A stretch of 64,000 nt of DNA from CAVPJC01 sp963705155. Lineage in GTDB: Bacteria; Chloroflexota; Anaerolineae; Anaerolineales; UBA4823. The first letter of the stretch is position 1. Each line of letters opens with the position of its first letter. Made by a program: the position numbers and the translations under genes. The notes beneath the pieces are model-generated. The model saw only the letters and a program-made list of their open reading frames with translations, searched no databases and had not been told where the DNA came from. Shown piece after piece: positions 1-8,521 of this stretch. The stretch covers positions 1-64,000 of the forward strand of contig CAVPJC010000022.1 of the NCBI GenBank assembly GCA_963705155.1, given 5' to 3'.

Positions 1-539
1 AGCCAGCCCCAGGACAAACGCGGCTGCCAGGAGCCAGCCGCGGCGCTCGGTTTCCAGGTAGCGGATCAGCATAACCATGCCCGCCAGCGCCAGGAACAAA
101 TAAAGCGGCTCGCTCATTGCCCAGGCATGCGCTTCGATGAGCACGTCAGAACTGAGCAGGAGCAAAACTGCCAGCAGGGCAAATCCTGTTCAGAGCGCGT
201 TGCCCGGCGCGCCAGAACACCGGCGAGAACCAGGCTGCCGCCAAAGGCAGCCGCATTTAACAGGCGGGCAGCGAAAACGGCGTTCACCCCCAGCAGCTCA
301 AACGCCGCCAGGCTGAGAGGAAACATTGGAGGGTAGTGTGTGAGCGGGAGCAGTTGCCCTTCACCCCAGGGCCAGACCAGACCGCGCCCGGCAGCCAGGT
401 TTTGGGCGGAGGTGATATAGATAAAGGCGTCGTCTATCAGCCCGGCGCCCCAGCGGGTGCAATACCAAAGCAAAGCCGTACCCGCCGCGCCAATGAGCAG
501 AAAGACAGCCGTTACCGGCCATTTGTCCTGTTTGAGCAT
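1..539 (-). CDS. Family-39-like membrane glycosyltransferase, N-terminal part, frameshifted
   Basis: This is the start of a polytopic membrane protein that runs off the left edge of the window. After a first transmembrane helix (about residues 8 to 28) comes a short acidic stretch with IDDAFIY, then an HYPPMFP segment. That layout, with Asp residues in the first extracytoplasmic loop, is usual for ArnT/PMT-like glycosyltransferases that use polyprenyl-phosphate sugars. The frame breaks near position 190; in the next frame the protein continues with hydrophobic sequence and AWAMSEPLYLFLALAG to position 1. It is the last visible gene of the minus-strand glycan locus, 65 bp after sat-cysC. The family is assigned from layout only, and the acceptor is unknown. 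Confidence 0.7.
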
Positions 540-604
540 AAGAAAAGTGTTCCAGGGCGCAAAGATCCTCGTAAGGACTCTTTGCGCCCTGCGTGATCAG
601 CCGA

Positions 605-2356
605 TCAAGCGGCGGCAGGCTCTTCCGCCATGGCGCCTTCTGTAACCAGGAAGCCGCGTTCTTCCATATACTGGATGATGCGGTGGGCGTTGGCATCCGG
701 GGTGAATTCCACGGTATTGAGCGTGATCTCCGGGTCAACCGGGGCCTCATAGGGGTCATCCACACCGGTGAAACCGGTGATCTGGCCGCGGCGGGCGCGA
801 GCATACATACCTTTGATATCCCGCTGCTCGCAGACTTCGATGGGGGTGTCCACAAACACCTCCACAAAACGCTCGGAGCCGACCATCTTGCGGGCCTCGT
901 TGCGGGTGGCGCGGTAGGGGCTGATGGCGGCGCAGATGACGGTGCCGCCGTGGCGGGTGATTTCGCCAGCCACAAAGCCGATGCGCAAGATGTTCGTGTC
1001 GCGGTCTTCAGGGGTGAACCCGAGACCTTTTGAGAGGTGCGTACGCACAACATCGCCATCCAGCACAGTCACCTGGCGGCCGCGCTCGAGCAGCAGCGAG
1101 GTGAGGATTTCAGCCGTGGTTGATTTACCGCTGCCGCTCAGACCGGTGAACCAGATGCAAACGCCCTGCTTGTGGCGCGGCGGGTACATCTGCTGCAAGA
1201 TTTCGGCAGTCTCTTTGCGGGTGAACCATTCGGGCAGGGTCTTGCCTTTGGCCAGGTAATCATCGCGCACCTGGGTGCCGGAAATGGAGAAGACGCGCGC
1301 GCCCTCGGGAACTTTATTTTGCTCTTCGTAACGCTCATCATCCGGCAGGTAGAGCAGCTCTTTGAATTCCACCGGCTGGACGCCAATTTCGCCGCCGTAC
1401 TGCGCCATCATGCTCTGGGCTTCGTAAGGGCCGTAGAAGGGGCGTCCCTGGCTGTCGTTGCCGGGACCGGCATGGTCGCGACCGATGATGAAGTGGTTGG
1501 CGCCGTGGTTGCGGCGGATGATGGCATGCCAGACGGCCTCGCGCGGCCCGGCCATGCGCATGGCGAGCGGCAGCAGGCTGAGGACGGTGCGGTCTTTATC
1601 GTAGTAGTTATCCACCAGGGCGCGGTAAGTGCGCACGCGGGTGTAGTGATCCACATCGCCAGGCTTGGTCATGCCTACCACCGGGTGGACGAGCAGGCTG
1701 CCGCCCACTTCTTCGGCAGCGCGCTTGGTGAGCTCTTCGTGGATGCGGTGCATGGGATTGCGGGTCTGGAAAGCGACCACGTTGGTGTTGCCCATGGCCT
1801 CCAGGATGGCGCGCACTTGCGCAGGTGTGCGGCGCAGGTCGACAAAGTCGTGATAACGCGGCAGGTCGAGCACCTTGAGCTGCCCGGAAACGTACACTTT
1901 ACCCCAGCGCACCATCTCAGAGACGAGCGGGTGGCGCGGATCGGTGGTGCCTAAAACCAGGCGGGCTTCACGCAGGGCGTCCCAGTGATAGACCTCTTCG
2001 ATGTTCATCACGGCGAGGGTATTGTTACGCGCATCGCGCAGGGTGATCTGCTCGGCGAAGTTGGGCAGGGAAGTTTCATCCACCGGCAGGGTGACCGGGA
2101 TGGGGAAGAGGGTGCCATCCAGCAGGCGCATCTCCGTCAGGACACGCTCGTAATCGGCCTTGCCCATGAAGCGATCCAGAGGCGAGAAACCGCCGGTTGC
2201 CAGCAGCTCGAGATCGCACAGGGCGCGGGCTGAAATCTGCACGGAAGGCAGGTGGCTGGATTGCGCCAGCAGTTCTTTGCGCTCATCGCCGCTGACAATC
2301 AAGTCCACCAGTTTTCCCCCGTAGGGGCTGATCAATTTGCCGTTCTTGTCTGTCAT
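605..2356 (-). CDS. sat-cysC: Bifunctional sulfate adenylyltransferase / adenylylsulfate kinase (PAPS synthetase)
   Basis: This 583-residue fusion makes PAPS from sulfate and two ATP. The N-terminal ATP sulfurylase part has QTRNP (residues 197-201), the following HRIH, and GRDHAGPGND near residue 292. The C-terminal APS kinase part begins near residue 395 with the P-loop GLSGSGKS (405-412), then LDGDVVR and the FVDTP region. The ATG at 2356 follows an AAGGAG ribosome site. It lies in the glycan locus a few genes after a sulfotransferase (5608-6659), so I infer that it supplies PAPS for glycan sulfation rather than only for assimilation. The reading frame is intact and of normal length for such fusions. 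Confidence 0.95.
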   Translation of the reverse strand: MTDKNGKLISPYGGKLVDLIVSGDERKELLAQSSHLPSVQISARALCDLELLATGGFSPLDRFMGKADYERVLTEMRLLDGTLFPIPVTLPVDETSLPNFAEQITLRDARNNTLAVMNIEEVYHWDALREARLVLGTTDPRHPLVSEMVRWGKVYVSGQLKVLDLPRYHDFVDLRRTPAQVRAILEAMGNTNVVAFQTRNPMHRIHEELTKRAAEEVGGSLLVHPVVGMTKPGDVDHYTRVRTYRALVDNYYDKDRTVLSLLPLAMRMAGPREAVWHAIIRRNHGANHFIIGRDHAGPGNDSQGRPFYGPYEAQSMMAQYGGEIGVQPVEFKELLYLPDDERYEEQNKVPEGARVFSISGTQVRDDYLAKGKTLPEWFTRKETAEILQQMYPPRHKQGVCIWFTGLSGSGKSTTAEILTSLLLERGRQVTVLDGDVVRTHLSKGLGFTPEDRDTNILRIGFVAGEITRHGGTVICAAISPYRATRNEARKMVGSERFVEVFVDTPIEVCEQRDIKGMYARARRGQITGFTGVDDPYEAPVDPEITLNTVEFTPDANAHRIIQYMEERGFLVTEGAMAEEPAAA

Positions 2357-2373
2357 TCTATAAATTCTCCTTG

Positions 2374-2487
2374 GTTATTCTTGTTGTATCATCTCAATAA
2401 AAAGGGGACACCCCGGATTTTTGAGAAGGTCGTTCTTGTTGTTGTATCATCTCATTGGAAAGGTGGGACGGGTGAGTTTTGAGAAGA
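2374..2487. repeat. Imperfect tandem duplication upstream of sat-cysC
   Basis: Two successive copies of about 55 bp fill the gap between the neuB-like gene and sat-cysC. Each starts with TTCTTGTTG(TTG)TATCATCTCA, passes an AAAGG(G/T)G segment and ends with TTTTGAGAAG. Copy one is about 2376-2429 and copy two about 2433-2487. The copies differ by small indels, so the duplication is not very recent. No function is evident. Confidence 0.65.
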
Positions 2488-2503
2488 TACGGATTGCTGA
2501 TAT

Positions 2504-3376
2504 TTATTTGTTTCTACGCAGCCTCTCGCGGGCTTTCATCTCGCTTGCGTAAACTTGCTTTTGCCCATCACCCAGGGCCAGCTCGATGACGCGAATATCC
2601 CGCACCAGCCGGATGACGCCGCCCGGTTCGACGGAGGCGGCCTGGTCGCTGCCCCACATGGCGCGATCCAGGGTAATGTGGCGCTCCACAAAAGCCGCCC
2701 CCAGTGTGACGGCGGCGTAGGTGGTCTGCAGACCCACCTCGTGCCCGGAATAGCCGATGGGGCAGTCAAAGCGCCTCTGCAGGCTGTTGATCATGCGCAG
2801 GTTGAGCTCTTCGTTTGGGCAGGGGTAAGAACTGGTGGTGTGGGCAACCATCAGGTTGTCTGTTCCCAGCAAATCCACCGCCTGATCGATCTCGTCCAGG
2901 GTGGACATGCCGGTCGAAAGTATGATCGGACGCCCGGTGGAGAGCATTTTTTGCAGCAAGGCGTGGTCGGTGAGCGAGGCCGAGGCCACTTTGTAACACA
3001 CCGGCTCAAACTGCTCGATGAAATCCACCGAGTCTTCATCCCAGCAGGAGGCAAACCAGTGGATGTTCTTCTCTTTACAGTAGCGGTCGATCTCGGCATA
3101 TTCCTGGTAACGGAGCTCGACGCGGTGCCGGTAATCCAGGTAGGTCATCAGCCCCCAGGGCGTCTCACGCATCAGGTTCTGGTATTCGGGCGGCACCGCT
3201 TTTTCGGGGGTGCGTTTCTGGAATTTCACTGCGTCGCAGCCAGCCATCACCGCCACATCGATCAATTTTTTGGCGATGTGAATGTCACCATTGTGATTGA
3301 TGCCAATTTCCGCGATGATATAAGTGGGATGGCCTTTGCCCACCCATTTCTCACCGATTTTAACTGCTTCAGGCAT
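2504..3376 (-). CDS. neuB: NeuB-family nonulosonate (sialic-acid-like) synthase, short form without SAF domain
   Basis: The 290-residue protein is a NeuB-type TIM barrel, which condenses phosphoenolpyruvate with an N-acylhexosamine to give a nine-carbon acid. Diagnostic segments are IIAEIGINHNGD near residue 20, DAVKFQKRTP, KVASASLTDH, PIILSTGMST, HTTSSYPCP, IGYSGHEVG and AFVERHITLDR. The protein ends just after the barrel, so the antifreeze-like SAF domain of classical NeuB is absent. The start at 3376 has AAGGAGC five bases upstream. It lies 8 bp after the NeuA/phosphatase gene, so synthase, phosphatase and CMP-transferase are co-transcribed. Which nonulosonate is made cannot be read from the sequence. 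Confidence 0.9.
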   Translation of the reverse strand: MPEAVKIGEKWVGKGHPTYIIAEIGINHNGDIHIAKKLIDVAVMAGCDAVKFQKRTPEKAVPPEYQNLMRETPWGLMTYLDYRHRVELRYQEYAEIDRYCKEKNIHWFASCWDEDSVDFIEQFEPVCYKVASASLTDHALLQKMLSTGRPIILSTGMSTLDEIDQAVDLLGTDNLMVAHTTSSYPCPNEELNLRMINSLQRRFDCPIGYSGHEVGLQTTYAAVTLGAAFVERHITLDRAMWGSDQAASVEPGGVIRLVRDIRVIELALGDGQKQVYASEMKARERLRRNK

Positions 3377-3384
3377 GTTGCTCC

Positions 3385-3838
3385 TTATTTGCCTTTCATG
3401 TGGTCAATGATCATCTCGCTCAGCTCGCGCAGGGCGCCATCGCCGCCGTTGTTCTGGAGAACAATGTGCGCCTTCGCCAGCACATGCGGGGTGTGCATCG
3501 GCAACAGCTACTGCACAGCCCACCATCTCCAGGCAGGGCAGATCGTTGACATCATTGCCTACATATACCACCCGGGCAGGATCCAGCTCCAGGCTGCGCA
3601 GGAGCGAACCGAGAGCCTCACCTTTATTAAGAATACCGTGCTGGCAGGGGATGCCCAGCTTACTGGCGCGCGCCTGAACCACGGGGTTGGGCTCGGTGGA
3701 GAGGATATAAATGGGCAGCCCGGTCCGTTTGAGCAGGGTGATGCCCATGCCATCGCCGCGATCGCAAACCACCGCCTCGCGGCCATCCTGGAAGACGATC
3801 ACCTTGTCATCGGTGAACACGCCGTCGAAATCCAGCAC
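3385..3838 (-). CDS. KdsC-type HAD phosphatase (nonulosonate-9-phosphatase candidate), frameshifted, probably fused to NeuA
   Basis: This is a small cap-less HAD phosphatase with LDFDGVFTDD (motif I), a YILSTEPNP segment (motif II), Lys in the NKGEALG segment and YVGNDVNDLPCL (motif IV). A frame break near 3490 removes the end; the neighbouring frame supplies AKAHIVLQNNGGDGALREL and a stop at 3385, matching the family C-terminus. No ATG lies upstream. The only in-frame start, a GTG at 3838, would sit two codons before the catalytic DFDG. The frame stays open back into the NeuA tail, so I think NeuA and this domain form one protein of about 390 residues cut by an indel near 3880. It probably dephosphorylates the NeuB product. 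Confidence 0.8.
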
Positions 3839-4559
3839 CAGGGCGGCAATCTCCGCCGGCAGGGCAGCCTGGCGGCGCCCGGCAGCTTGAGATGCGCATC
3901 AGTACCTCTGCTACCTGAAAATCCACCGGATCATCAATTTCCAGACGGCGCTCGGCGGGCATTTCATACAGGGCGGTTTTGCCAAAAAAACGATGGCGGG
4001 CCTGCAGAAAACCGGGCACGTTCATCACGTACACCGCGCCGGTTTCCAGATACTGCGCTTCCCGTTCCTGGCGCAAGGGACGGACGCGCTTGTCGTGGTT
4101 GATCCCCACGGCATCTTCAACCGTCTGGCGCCACAGGAAATAATGAAAAGGGATCACCGCCAGGGCGGTTTCGGCGCCGGCATCCAGCATGGCTTGCACC
4201 GTCCCGTCAATATCTTCCGACTGTGTCAGTGGAGAAGTGCACTGCAAAAAAACCAGCACATCGGGTTGGTAGCCTTCGGACTGGCGCAGATGCTCGAGGG
4301 TGTGCAGCAACGCGGCCTCGGATGAGGCGCTGTCGCCGCTGATTTCTGCCGGGCGCCACACCACCTCGGCTCCGTACTGCCGCGAAACCGCGGCGATCTC
4401 GGCGTCATCGGTGGAAACCACCAGGCGGTTGATGAAGCGCGAGCGCAGGGCCTGTTGAATGTTATAAGCAATCAGAGGCTGGCCCGCCAGCAGGCGGACG
4501 TTCTTGCGCGGAATGCCTTTCGAGCCGCCGCGGGCAGGGATGATGGCGAGACAGTTCAT
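3807..4559 (-). CDS. neuA: CMP-nonulosonate (acylneuraminate) cytidylyltransferase
   Basis: NeuA activates the nine-carbon acid with CTP. The N-terminus has the nucleotide-binding IIPARGGSKGIPRKN (residues 6-20), then LVVSTDDAEIA, QCTSPLTQ and an ETGAVYVM segment with the later IDDPVDF, all typical of this family. The true domain ends near LMRI (about residue 228). The remaining residues to 3807 are out-of-frame reading into the HAD phosphatase domain, so the real product is probably a NeuA-phosphatase fusion, as in animal CMAS and some bacteria. It lies between an oxidoreductase gene and neuB in the same orientation, with a 52-bp gap upstream. Confidence 0.9.
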   Translation of the reverse strand: MNCLAIIPARGGSKGIPRKNVRLLAGQPLIAYNIQQALRSRFINRLVVSTDDAEIAAVSRQYGAEVVWRPAEISGDSASSEAALLHTLEHLRQSEGYQPDVLVFLQCTSPLTQSEDIDGTVQAMLDAGAETALAVIPFHYFLWRQTVEDAVGINHDKRVRPLRQEREAQYLETGAVYVMNVPGFLQARHRFFGKTALYEMPAERRLEIDDPVDFQVAEVLMRISSCRAPPGCPAGGDCRPGAGFRRRVHR

Positions 4560-4611
4560 AGGGTTGATAGTTGAGAATAGAGATTTGAGATACGTAAATC
4601 GTTAATCATTG

Positions 4612-5607
4612 TTATGATAAAACCTGCCGCTGGCCGGTCTCTGCAGACCGGTGCACTGCCAGGGCCAACCGCAGGGCCTGGATTCCATCCTCCAGGGTGC
4701 AGAGCGGCAGCGCCTCCCCGCGGGCCACCGCCAGGAAGTGCTGCATCTCTGCTACAAAGAGGTGATTGCGCTCAAAGTTTGGCGGGGCAGGGAAAACTTG
4801 CCAGGCGGCTGGTTCATCCCGGGAGGACCACAGGCGCACTGCGCCGTCAGCGTTATCCCAGCGCAATGTACCCTGTGTGCCGATCAGCTCCATCCAATGG
4901 GCAGACGGTCGTTGATTATAATCGAGGTGCACGCTGCCTAATACCCCACTTTGGTACTGCAACGTTATCTCAACGGTGTCTTCCACGTCCAGATTCAGGT
5001 CGCCCAGGCGGGCGGTGAAGGCGCTCAGGGCGCTGGCCTCACCCAACAACCAGCGCAGGTAATCCAACGGGTGGCACAAGGTGAGCACCACGCCGCCGCC
5101 CAGATCGGAACGGGCGCTGTACCCCAGGCGGTAGTCTTCCCAGGGGTGCCAGCCCGGCAGGTATTCGCCCCAGTGGGCGCGCAGCGAGAGCGGCCTGCCG
5201 ATGGCGTTTTGAGAGAGCAGGTTTTTTACGAGCTGTAAACCCGGATGAAAGCGAAACTGGAAAGCGGTAAACGCCCGACCGCCGCCGCGGGCCAATGCGG
5301 CCTGCAGATCGTCCAGGCGTTCCAGCGAATGGGAAAGCGGCTTTTCCAGAAAGAGGTGGCAGCCCGCCTCGGCGGCAGGGATGGCGACCTCCAGATGCAG
5401 GGAGGTGGGATTGGAGATAATCACTGCCTCAGGATGGCGCCTCAGGGCCGACGCCAGATCGGTTTCGGTGGGAAATGCTGCCAGCTCGTCTTCAGGCAGG
5501 GTAGCGAGGTGTGTGCGGTACAGGACGAGATCGGTCTCGCCCAGCGCCAGCAGGTTGCGCAAATGCCTGCGCCCGATGGAGCCCAACCCGGCGATCAAAA
5601 TTTTCAT
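4612..5607 (-). CDS. Gfo/Idh/MocA-family NAD(P)-dependent sugar oxidoreductase
   Basis: This 331-residue enzyme has an N-terminal Rossmann fold with GLGSIGRRH (residues 7-15), the family signature FLEKPLS near residue 93, and a C-terminal alpha/beta domain with DLGGGVVLTLCHPLDYLRWL carrying the likely catalytic His. Members oxidise or reduce sugars and nucleotide sugars. Relatives are common in nonulosonate clusters, where some act on the hexosamine precursor. Here it sits between sulfotransferase and neuA genes and starts right after the sulfotransferase stop (5608). The exact substrate is unknown. Confidence 0.88.
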   Translation of the reverse strand: MKILIAGLGSIGRRHLRNLLALGETDLVLYRTHLATLPEDELAAFPTETDLASALRRHPEAVIISNPTSLHLEVAIPAAEAGCHLFLEKPLSHSLERLDDLQAALARGGGRAFTAFQFRFHPGLQLVKNLLSQNAIGRPLSLRAHWGEYLPGWHPWEDYRLGYSARSDLGGGVVLTLCHPLDYLRWLLGEASALSAFTARLGDLNLDVEDTVEITLQYQSGVLGSVHLDYNQRPSAHWMELIGTQGTLRWDNADGAVRLWSSRDEPAAWQVFPAPPNFERNHLFVAEMQHFLAVARGEALPLCTLEDGIQALRLALAVHRSAETGQRQVLS

Positions 5608-6659
5608 TTACCAGTCCAGGTCACGCTCATAATTCCAGGCGGTGAGGGTCTGCCCTGCGACCTGTTTGAAGATCTGCCGGTCACGCGGGGTGAAAAGCTC
5701 CTGCCAGGTGCCGCGCTTGCCTTTCTGCAGGGCTGCAGCAATGTCGCCGGCTTTCTGCTGCTGCCAGTCGGCATCCGGGTTGCTGTTCATCTCAGTTTCC
5801 AGGGCGGCCTGCAGGTCGGGCAGGCTCGTATCAGCTTCCAGAAAAGACCACAGGCGGCGCATCTGCTCCCAGGGCTGCGACAGCAGATCTTCATAGCGCA
5901 GAGAGAGGTACTGCCCCTCCAGCAGTTTTTTTGCGGTTTGGTTCGTCTCAACCAGGTTGTGCACCCAGCCTTCGGCTGCCAGGGTCAGGGCTTTTTCGGT
6001 GAACACCGAGCGCCTCCCGCTCAAGAAGGGGGATGGATCCTGGATAAAGTCCTCCCGGATGCGTAAATCTTCGCGGTTGAGGTGCTGCGGGCGGTCGATG
6101 AAGGCTTGAAAGCGGTGCGATAGCGCGGCATCGCGGCCATCGCGCACAATAAATACCAAACGCGCATCCGGATAGACCCTGACCAGCTTCTCAACCGCCT
6201 GCCCATCCAGCAGGCTGTTTGGGCTTTTATCGCCGACGATGCACCCGGGGAAGGCTTTACCGGCGCGGCGGGCATCGCGTTCCATGATGAAATCGCTCAC
6301 GCAGCGCAGCACCAGGGGGGAGAGATCACGCCCCTGGTTCCATCGGTTGCTGTTGCGCGCCAGCCAGCGGCCCACCTCTTCATCGGCCACCAACGACTCC
6401 AGGAGGGGGCGCGAGTGAAGAAATGCGCCTGATAATTGCAGTGCACCTGCGGGTGAAGGCGCACCAGGCGGGTGAGCAGCGTGGTGCCCGAGCGGGCATG
6501 CCCGTAGATGAAGAATTTTTCCAGGGGGAAGAAGCTCCTGGCCTCCGCCACCTCTTCAAGCGTGATCGCCGGAATTTCCGCCCGTTTTCGTGGCTGGATG
6601 GAACCCTGCAGGAGGATTTGTGTTGCAAGCGAGAGTTTGTCGATTAATTTACCAAACAT
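5608..6659 (-). CDS. PAPS-dependent sulfotransferase, frameshifted
   Basis: The reconstructed product is about 350 residues. Near residue 50 it has YGHARSGTTLLTRLV, the 5'-phosphosulfate-binding loop, and later FIVRDGRDAALSHRF, the 3'-phosphate-binding segment of the Sulfotransfer family; DKSPNSLLD also fits. The frame breaks near 6385, between the HCNYQAHF and ADEEVGRWLARN stretches, and both halves are otherwise well conserved. Together with sat-cysC in the same unit it predicts sulfation of the exported glycan in the cytoplasm. Its ATG at 6659 lies directly against an inverted-repeat arm (6661-6683), so its native upstream signals may have been altered by an insertion. Confidence 0.88.
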
Positions 6660-6660
6660 T

Positions 6661-7082
6661 TAACCACCAAGCCACCAAGGCACAAAGAACAACACACTTA
6701 ATGGCGTCATTGTTACACAATATGTTTAACCACCAGGGTTAGAGGATATCCGAACTTAACGGACAAGCCGGCTTATACCGTTTTTGATCAGGGGAACGTT
6801 GAAATTGATCAAATAACCCAGCCGTTTGTTTGAGAGTTTCAGATAGGTAAGTAGCTGAGCAGAATATACCGGATTTATTGTAACAACTGCTTTTAGTTCG
6901 CAGTTTAGTCAGCTCGTGACAAAAACAGACCTCATACACTTTTTCGATCAATCCCGCGCCAAGGTTCTTGTGAACAGCAAAGGCGGAATCGACAATGAGC
7001 TTCCCGATTTGATCTTCCCGTTCTGATACAGGCAAAAAAGCCATCGATAAACAGCCTTGGTGTCTTGGAGACTTGGTGGTTA
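6661..7082. mobile_element. Inverted-repeat-bounded cassette carrying a GxxExxY gene remnant
   Basis: Two arms in opposite orientation bracket the GxxExxY remnant. On the plus strand the left arm (6661-6683) reads TAACCACCAAGCCACCAAGG and continues CAC. The right arm, read on the minus strand from 7082 to 7060, is TAACCACCAAGTCTCCAAGA and continues CAC. A third partial copy, TTAACCACCAGG, starts near 6725. The segment separates two genes of an otherwise tight operon and gives the upstream glycosyltransferase an altered tail, so I read it as an inserted unit. No transposase is inside, and mobility is inferred only. Confidence 0.5.
6739..7044 (-). pseudogene. GxxExxY-family protein, internally deleted and frameshifted
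   Basis: The N-terminus (VDSAFAVHKNLGAGLIEKVYE) is the GxxExxY-family signature. Right after CHELTK the frame changes. The next frame reads ELKAVVTINPVYSAQLLTYL and then NFNVPLIKNGISRLV, which is the normal C-terminal third. Compared with the family, about 35 residues around the usual GYRLDLLVE segment are missing, so this is an internal deletion and not only a frame error. The family is widespread, of unclear function and proposed to be nuclease-like. It lies between inverted repeats and is almost certainly inactive. Confidence 0.7.
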
Positions 7083-8500
7083 TCTTTTAACAAAGAAATG
7101 AAGAACTCGGCGGTGCGGCGCCCAGCAGTGCCGTCGATATAGGTGCATTCCTGTTTGAGGAAGCGGCGCTGGGCTTCCAGACCGGCCCCCGGGGATTGAA
7201 GGTAATGATCGAGGGCTTCGCACAGTTCTTCCTGGTTCAAAGCGACACGTCCTGCGCCTGAGGTGCGAAAGCGTGAATGGGTGGGCCACACGCCGATCTT
7301 CGACATGGGCACCCAGAACTTGCCCGGGTAGCCGGCGGGCGCATCGATGCACACACTCACGATGGGCTTTTCCTGGAAGGAGGCTTCCACGCACATGGTG
7401 GAATAGACGGTCAGGAAAATATCCGAGTGCGCCATCATGGATGTTTTTTCGGTCATATCTTCGCCTGAATAATGACCCAGCGCCCCTAAAGGCACCGGCT
7501 CAACCACATGCACGTGCTGGTGCCGGTGGGCGAGTTCACGAATTTTATCGGCCTCGACCACATAATGACCGCTCATGTGGATGGGATGCAGCCGCACCAG
7601 GAGCTGGGCAGGCCGGACAAGGGCATCCGAAACAACCAGGTTTGCCAGGGCTTCCACATTCTGATAATTGGGCGACCAACTGACGAAGCTGCTGGCGTAG
7701 GCCAGCAGCTTGCGCTGGGGGTCGAGACCGTGCTGGCGAAAATACTCATCCCGAGAGATCAGCCACTCGCCGCGCACATACCCGTCATAGGGCGGCATGC
7801 CGCTGATGTTGACGCGCTCGGAGGGCCAGTCGGCGCCGCCGATGAGCTCCTGCTTCTGAACCTCAGACCAGCAGGTGATCCAATCCACGCTGGCGCCGGG
7901 CAGGCCGTATGAGGACGAGCTATCCCAACTGATGATGGCGGCCGCGGTGGGTATGCGGCGGGCAGCCGCTTCGCGCAGCAGGTAGCGGTCCTGGCGAAAA
8001 CCGGGTGAAGCAGCCACCACCAGAGCCGGCTGGTATTTTTCGAACAGGTCGGTGTAGATGGAAGGTGTGAAGCGTTTCTGGGTTGCCTGCAAAGCACGCC
8101 GCGCCGGGCGGGAATTGCGCATCAGGCGGGCCACGGCTTCCATCAATGGGAAGAGCTGGCGGCGGCGGGTATGCGCCTCACTTTTGACCTGCTTGATGTA
8201 GGCATCGACCACCTCAAGGTTTGTGCCGCCAGCAGCGCCGGCGCGGCGCAGGAAATCCAGCCACCACTGCACGGTGGGTGAGACCAGCCGTGTGTAAGCC
8301 TGCACCTGATCCAGGCGCAGGCCCTCAAAGGTCACGCCCGGGCGCCCGTAGCGGCTGGCAACCAGGTCTTTGGATTGGTCTTCGGTCAGCACCACCACTT
8401 CCAGGCCGGCCTCCAGCAGGGTGGGGATGATTTCGCTCTGCATAAAATAAAAAACTGCCAGGCCGTGGTCGGCGCAGATGAACACACGTTGAGAAGGCAT
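6932..8500 (-). CDS. CDP-glycerol/capsule-type glycosyltransferase-like protein with foreign C-terminal tail
   Basis: The protein has a GT-B-like layout: ICADHGLAVFYFMQSEIIPTLLEAG at the N-terminus, ending in a domain with LVRLHPIHMSG, SDIFLTVYSTMCVEASFQEKPIV and YPGKFWVP. That resembles the UDP/CDP-binding half of glycerophosphotransferase and surface-glycan synthesis proteins. The exact donor is not recognisable. Homologous-looking sequence ends near FFISLLK (about position 7088). The last 50 or so codons read through the inverted-repeat arm and the GxxExxY remnant in another frame, so the native stop was probably lost by that insertion. The start at 8500 has only a weak ribosome site. Confidence 0.72.
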   Translation of the reverse strand: MPSQRVFICADHGLAVFYFMQSEIIPTLLEAGLEVVVLTEDQSKDLVASRYGRPGVTFEGLRLDQVQAYTRLVSPTVQWWLDFLRRAGAAGGTNLEVVDAYIKQVKSEAHTRRRQLFPLMEAVARLMRNSRPARRALQATQKRFTPSIYTDLFEKYQPALVVAASPGFRQDRYLLREAAARRIPTAAAIISWDSSSSYGLPGASVDWITCWSEVQKQELIGGADWPSERVNISGMPPYDGYVRGEWLISRDEYFRQHGLDPQRKLLAYASSFVSWSPNYQNVEALANLVVSDALVRPAQLLVRLHPIHMSGHYVVEADKIRELAHRHQHVHVVEPVPLGALGHYSGEDMTEKTSMMAHSDIFLTVYSTMCVEASFQEKPIVSVCIDAPAGYPGKFWVPMSKIGVWPTHSRFRTSGAGRVALNQEELCEALDHYLQSPGAGLEAQRRFLKQECTYIDGTAGRRTAEFFISLLKDNHQVSKTPRLFIDGFFACIRTGRSNREAHCRFRLCCSQEPWRGIDRKSV

Positions 8501-8521
8501 ATTGAAGGATAAGCTCCTGAG

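Noticed and set aside
1172..1954. A plus-strand open frame of 260 codons inside sat-cysC.
   Set aside because: It is an antisense shadow of a fully conserved gene with no ribosome site.
2403..2420. GGGGACACCCC followed by T residues as a terminator.
   Set aside because: The stem is only four pairs, and the sequence is part of a tandem repeat whose other copy does not keep the hairpin.
2555..4102. A long plus-strand open frame of 515 codons.
   Set aside because: It lies antisense to neuB and the phosphatase/NeuA region, has no family motifs and reflects GC-rich codon bias on the opposite strand.
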